A stretch of DNA of 9,641 bases from an uncultured Clostridia bacterium (lineage in GTDB: Bacteria > Bacillota > Clostridia > TANB77 > CAG-508), in contig CANRLE010000040.1 of the NCBI GenBank assembly GCA_947631385.1, positions 1-9,641 on the forward strand, given 5' to 3'. Positions within the stretch are counted from its first letter, which is position 1. Each line of letters begins with the position of its first letter. This document shows positions 6,905-9,641 of this stretch, piece after piece. A model generated the notes under the pieces. The model was not told the origin of the DNA and did no database searches. It saw only the letters and a program-made list of their open reading frames with translations. Both the position numbers and the translations under genes were made by a program.

Positions 6905-6923
6905 AAGAAAGATTTATAAAGAA

Positions 6924-6954
6924 AGTTCTAAATAACTGGCACTTATTTAGAACT
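6924..6954 (+). repeat. Perfect 12-bp hairpin in the S-M operon leader
   Basis: AGTTCTAAATAA (6924-6935) and TTATTTAGAACT (6943-6954) pair perfectly around a 7-nt loop CTGGCAC. It begins about 25 bases after the predicted transcription start. There is no T-run immediately after it (CACATAAATATTTTG follows), so it is a poor intrinsic terminator; it may stabilise the leader, terminate weakly behind the DUF3578 gene, or end a short RNA. A weaker 8-bp AT-only inverted repeat follows at 6959-6981. The rest of the 6846-7080 gap shows no gene. Confidence 0.6.
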
Positions 6955-7080
6955 CACATAAATATTTTGTATTAATATTTAATGTACATCCCCATTATAT
7001 CATAAAATAAAAGAAAATGCAAAATATATATGAAATCTTTTTTGTAATGTAATTTATGCCAAGGAAGAAGGTGAAAAAAG

Positions 7081-7299
7081 ATGGAATATATAGTAAATAA
7101 AAATGCGCAAATGGGGACAGATTTTCACACAATACATACAAAGGAATGCAGTAGAAAACCAAAAGAAAAAAATTGCATCGATTTACAAAATTGTATGTGT
7201 CCAATTGAAGCTAAGAACAGGGCAAAACAATACTTTAATAATGTAAGTGGATGTAAATATTGCTGTAAAGAAATATTTTATAAAAATAAAAAGGATTAA
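7081..7299 (+). CDS. Small Cys/His-rich, probably zinc-binding protein
   Basis: This 72-residue protein has seven Cys (23, 32, 38, 40, 58, 61, 62) and His16/His19. The pattern HTxxC (19-23), a CxC at 38-40, an A-x3-A helix (44-48), then GCxxCC (57-62) resembles small zinc-binding modules with a HxxxC...GCxxC layout, loosely like Ada-type metal domains; I do not recognise the exact family. GAAGGTG (7067-7073) lies 7 bases before the ATG. The gene ends 4 bases before the specificity-subunit start, so the two are translationally linked and this protein is likely a partner or regulator of the S-M system. Function is unknown; DNA binding is plausible but not shown. Confidence 0.7.
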   Translation: MEYIVNKNAQMGTDFHTIHTKECSRKPKEKNCIDLQNCMCPIEAKNRAKQYFNNVSGCKYCCKEIFYKNKKD

Positions 7300-7303
7300 G
7301 TAT

Positions 7304-7873
7304 ATGAATAATGAAAAGCAAATGAAATTAGAGGAAATAGCACAAGTAACAATAGGAGTTTTAGTAAAAAGAGAAAAAGAAGATACAGGAGAAAATAGTT
7401 ATATGCTATTTTCTCTTAAAAGCTATGAAGAAAAGCAAAAGTATGAAGAGATAAAAACTAGTAAAGATTTAAGCAATAAATTAGCACAAAAGGGAGATTT
7501 ATTGTTTCGTTTGCTATATCCAAATAAAATCATTTATGTAGATGAAACTTTAGAAGGATTATTAATACCTTCACAATTTTGCATTATAAGATCATATAGT
7601 ATGAATCCAATTGTATTAAAATGGTATTTAGAAAGCGAAAAAGTTCAAGAAGAGTTAAAAAACAAAATAACAGGTTCTATCATTAAATCAATGCCACTTG
7701 CGAACTTAAAAACGATAAACATTCCTAATATTTCAAGCAAAAATCAAAAAAATATGGAACAATTAATTACATTGTGGAAGAGAGAAAAAGACATTTCACA
7801 AAAAATATTGGAAGAAAAAGAAAAATTATATACCTATTATCTAGAAAATATGATAGTAGAAGGAGAAGATTAA
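7304..7873 (+). CDS. hsdS: HsdS-like specificity subunit with a single target-recognition domain
   Basis: This 189-residue protein resembles half of a type I restriction specificity subunit. An N-terminal MKLEEIAQVTIG start (7-18) is followed by QKGDLLFRLLYP (62-73), a GLLIPSQFCIIR strand block (85-96), and the distal recognition-domain signature TGSIIKSMPLANLKTINIP (123-141), then a C-terminal helix (about 148-182) that matches the coiled-coil spacer. Full HsdS has two recognition domains and about 400 residues; half-sized subunits can dimerise to read symmetric sites. The start at 7304 is chosen because AAGGA (7291-7295) lies 8 bases upstream and the HsdS-like part begins here. It lies 4 bases after the Cys-rich gene and 5 bases before the methyltransferase gene; S before M is unusual order. 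DNA target cannot be read from sequence. Confidence 0.75.
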   Translation: MNNEKQMKLEEIAQVTIGVLVKREKEDTGENSYMLFSLKSYEEKQKYEEIKTSKDLSNKLAQKGDLLFRLLYPNKIIYVDETLEGLLIPSQFCIIRSYSMNPIVLKWYLESEKVQEELKNKITGSIIKSMPLANLKTINIPNISSKNQKNMEQLITLWKREKDISQKILEEKEKLYTYYLENMIVEGED

Positions 7874-7878
7874 ATACT

Positions 7879-9201
7879 ATGGAACAAGAAGAAATAAATA
7901 GGAAATTAAGAGAGATTACAAAAACTTTAAAAAGTATATCTAGCATTGGAAATAATTATATGGAATATATATCAGCACTAATGTATGTAATATGTTATGA
8001 TAGAAATCTTTTAAAAAAAATGTTAAAAACAGATTTGCAAGACGTTAGACCTATCATATATGAAATAGATAACAAAATAAGTGAAATAAGATCAAGGGAA
8101 AAATCATATAGATTATTTGACATTAGATTTAGTGAAGTAATCAATAGTGAAAATGATGTAATTTTTAAAAAGGTCATAGTTGAAATAAATGATTTGATTA
8201 GTAAGTTGGAGAGTTTGGAAGATAAAGGACAGAATTTATTGGCTGAATCATTTGAATATATAATAATGAAGGCAGCACAAAATGGTGAGTTAATATCTAA
8301 AAATAAAGAATTTTATACGCCAAAAGGTGTAGTAAAGGCTTTAGTAAAACTACTTGATATTCAAAAAAATATGGCGATATATAATCCAGCCTGTGGGACA
8401 GGCAATTTTATAACAGAAAGTGCAAAATATGGAAAAATATTTGCTTTTGGAGAAGAAAATGATAGTAGTAATTACAATATTTGTATTACCAATTTATTTT
8501 TACATGGTGTAAAGAACAAAAGAATTCAAGAAAAGAGTATAGAAAATGTACAAGATTATGATATAGCATTAGCTAACCCTCCATTTGCATCTGATGAGAT
8601 TAATAATAATTATCAAAAAATATATTATGATTATGGTATTTCTAATACAGCAAGTTCTTATACAAAATTCCTAGTTATGATGTTAGAAAAAACCCATCCA
8701 TTTGGAAAAATAGGAATAATATTGCCTCAAGGTTTCTTATTCAAAAAAACAGTATCAGAGTACAGAGTTAGGAGAGAACTAATAGAAAAAAATTATATTG
8801 ATGCTGTTATAGCTTTACCAGAGAAATTGTTTTATAAAACTAGAATTCCTGTAGTTATATTATTAGTAAATAAGGCGAGAAGTAGAAAAGATGTACTATT
8901 TATTGATGCGAGTAGAGAATATATTAGTAAGAAAAAAACTAATATTTTATCAGTAGAAAATCAAGATAAGATACTAGACACTTATAAGCAATATAAGGAC
9001 ATATTGAATTATTCTCATGTAGCTGATTTTAAAGAAATTGCTAATAATGATTTTGATTTGGATGTGAAAAAATATGTTAAAGTCAAAAATGAAACAGAGC
9101 ATATTAATCATATTGAGATAGAAAAAAATTTATTAAAATTAGAACAGGAAAAAATTGATGTGCAAGATAAAATATCTAAGCTATTGGAAGATATTTTATA
9201 G
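7879..9201 (+). CDS. hsdM: HsdM-like N6-adenine DNA methyltransferase
   Basis: This 440-residue protein has the type I methyltransferase core. FYTP is at 145-148, the S-adenosylmethionine-binding motif I is NPACGTGNF (169-177), the catalytic motif IV is NPPF (233-236), and the IGIILPQGFLF block is at 278-288. The first 130 residues are helical, as in HsdM N-terminal domains; the end (412-438) is a predicted coiled coil suited to contact the S subunit. It is somewhat shorter than typical HsdM (about 500) but all catalytic motifs seem intact, so it is likely active. AGGAGAAG (7861-7868) gives a good ribosome site 10 bases before the ATG at 7879; it overlaps the end of the S gene, so translation is coupled. 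No HsdR gene follows: the next gene is spoIIID. Motif I begins with Asn where Asp is more common. Confidence 0.88.
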   Translation: MEQEEINRKLREITKTLKSISSIGNNYMEYISALMYVICYDRNLLKKMLKTDLQDVRPIIYEIDNKISEIRSREKSYRLFDIRFSEVINSENDVIFKKVIVEINDLISKLESLEDKGQNLLAESFEYIIMKAAQNGELISKNKEFYTPKGVVKALVKLLDIQKNMAIYNPACGTGNFITESAKYGKIFAFGEENDSSNYNICITNLFLHGVKNKRIQEKSIENVQDYDIALANPPFASDEINNNYQKIYYDYGISNTASSYTKFLVMMLEKTHPFGKIGIILPQGFLFKKTVSEYRVRRELIEKNYIDAVIALPEKLFYKTRIPVVILLVNKARSRKDVLFIDASREYISKKKTNILSVENQDKILDTYKQYKDILNYSHVADFKEIANNDFDLDVKKYVKVKNETEHINHIEIEKNLLKLEQEKIDVQDKISKLLEDIL

Positions 9202-9239
9202 AATGGTGCTCATTTATTAGTGATAGTTTGTCTGCTAGT

Positions 9240-9267
9240 TCTAATTACCCCCATGAAAGAATACAAT
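9240..9267 (+). promoter_or_regulatory. Candidate sigma-E promoter of spoIIID
   Basis: AATACAAT (9260-9267) matches the sigma-E -10 CATACAAT at 7 of 8 positions; TCTAATT (9240-9246) is a weak -35 at 13-bp spacing, one or two shorter than usual. In Bacillus subtilis spoIIID is transcribed by mother-cell sigma-E. Transcripts from here would start near 9274, after the left hairpin arm. Confidence 0.35.
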
Positions 9268-9296
9268 TAAACAAAAGTATTAATATGGGGGTTTTT
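9247..9296 (+). terminator. Inverted repeat: terminator of the S-M operon overlapping the spoIIID ribosome site
   Basis: ACCCCCAT (9247-9254) and ATGGGGGT (9285-9292) form a perfect 8-bp GC-rich stem with a 30-nt loop, followed by TTTTT. It can end transcripts from the methyltransferase operon. The right arm is also the GGGGG Shine-Dalgarno (9287-9291) of spoIIID, 7 bases before its ATG, so read-through RNA would have that site masked. The long loop lowers confidence in termination. Confidence 0.5.
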
Positions 9297-9298
9297 AT

Positions 9299-9556
9299 AT
9301 GAAGCAAGCATCATCAATAGAAGAACGTGCCATTAGTTTAGCACATTATATAATAGATTCAAAAGATACGGTGAGAGGAGCAGCAAAGAAATTTGGCATT
9401 AGCAAAAGTACAGTACACAAAGATGTATCTGAAAGGCTCAAAAAAATAAACCCAAGTTTAGCAAAAGAAGTTAGAGTAATATTAGACGAAAATAAGGCCG
9501 AAAGGCACATAAGAGGAGGAATGGCAACAAAAATGAAATATAGCCATTTAAAATAA
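9299..9556 (+). CDS. spoIIID: SpoIIID, sporulation transcriptional regulator
   Basis: This 85-residue DNA-binding regulator acts in the mother cell, activating or repressing sigma-E and sigma-K genes. The helix-turn-helix reads DTVRGAAKKFGISKSTVHKDVSERL (about 23-47), as in known SpoIIID, followed by INPSLAKEVRVIL and the C-terminal basic helix with HIRGGMATKMKY (69-80) that contacts DNA next to the HTH. Length matches the family (80-90). The start ATG at 9299 has GGGGG at 9287-9291 as ribosome site. The gene lies about 100 bases after the methyltransferase gene on the same strand, but a hairpin and a candidate sigma-E promoter suggest it is transcribed separately. It is intact. No clear terminator is visible in the 85 bases left after its stop. 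Confidence 0.96.
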   Translation: MKQASSIEERAISLAHYIIDSKDTVRGAAKKFGISKSTVHKDVSERLKKINPSLAKEVRVILDENKAERHIRGGMATKMKYSHLK

Positions 9557-9568
9557 AGACATGATTTT

Positions 9569-9608
9569 GGGGATTGAGGAAAAATGCGATATTGTCACTA
9601 TCATCCCC
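9569..9608 (+). repeat. Inverted repeat after spoIIID
   Basis: GGGGAT (9569-9574) and ATCCCC (9603-9608) can enclose an inner GATA/TATC hairpin (9588-9600). No T-run follows, so it is not a standard terminator. It is the only structure seen in the last 85 bases of the window. Confidence 0.3.
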
Positions 9609-9641
9609 TCCTTGGCATATATCATTAATTTAATAGTAATA

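Noticed and set aside
6983..7006. 7-codon frame in the S-M leader as a leader peptide
   Set aside because: No ribosome site and no run of regulatory codons.
6846..7080. CRISPR repeats, tRNA or known riboswitch in the leader gap
   Set aside because: Only one hairpin and one weak AT-only repeat are present; no spaced repeat units, cloverleaf or recognisable aptamer core.
7247..7303. Earlier in-frame start for the HsdS-like gene at 7247
   Set aside because: It would overlap the Cys-rich gene by over 50 bases and has no ribosome site; the ATG at 7304 has AAGGA 8 bases upstream.
7774..7878. Extension of the methyltransferase upstream to 7774
   Set aside because: The extra 35 residues are highly basic, overlap the S gene in another frame and match no HsdM N-terminus; AGGAGAAG serves the ATG at 7879.
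9584..9628. Plus-strand 14-codon frame after spoIIID
   Set aside because: GAGGA is only 3 bases before the ATG and the peptide resembles nothing; probably chance.

Overview
The window is strongly AT-rich DNA with clear Shine-Dalgarno sites and two sporulation genes: a CotJC-type spore-coat catalase remnant and an intact spoIIID. This points to an endospore-forming low-GC Firmicute, most likely a clostridium. The mix of housekeeping genes, a RhuM gene and a restriction-modification-like island would fit a gut clostridium or a metagenome-assembled contig; that last point is inference.

Layout. Positions 1-465 are the C-terminal part of a RhuM-family gene. Its TGA is followed at once, in the same frame, by a cotJC-type manganese catalase gene (466-891) that lacks its N-terminus. 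The border is therefore a recombination or insertion scar, or an assembly chimera. A clean terminator (911-941) follows. Then come a patatin-like phospholipase (1006-1869) and a NifS/IscS-type cysteine desulfurase (1914-3059), closely spaced and probably co-transcribed. A convergent FAD-dependent dehydrogenase of the COG2509 type (3056-4624, minus) shares a TTAA with the desulfurase stop. Back-to-back extended -10 promoters separate it from a PAP2-family membrane phosphatase (4726-5259), which is followed by a CmpB-type multi-pass membrane protein (5339-5971) and a terminator (5974-6014).

The most interesting part is 6015-9230, which looks like an accessory island placed just upstream of spoIIID (9299-9556). 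It encodes a stand-alone MrcB_N/DUF3578-like protein, a 72-residue Cys/His-rich protein, a half-sized HsdS-like specificity subunit with one target-recognition domain, and an HsdM-like N6-adenine methyltransferase with intact motifs. No HsdR, nuclease or helicase is visible. S precedes M, the reverse of the usual order. Two 19-bp palindromes with identical geometry, GTTATA-N7-TATAAC, lie in the island: one upstream of the DUF3578 gene (6029-6047), the other over the -10 box of a perfect-consensus promoter upstream of the S-M operon (6886-6904). This suggests that one regulator controls both halves, so that they form one system. The role could be modification-based defence, or a solitary epigenetic methyltransferase like those known to affect sporulation in other clostridia. 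The sequence does not decide between them.

At the island's right edge, an inverted repeat ending GGGGGTTTTT (9247-9296) can act as terminator of the methyltransferase operon, and its right arm is also the Shine-Dalgarno of spoIIID. A candidate sigma-E promoter lies in the loop, so sporulation-specific transcripts would escape the hairpin.
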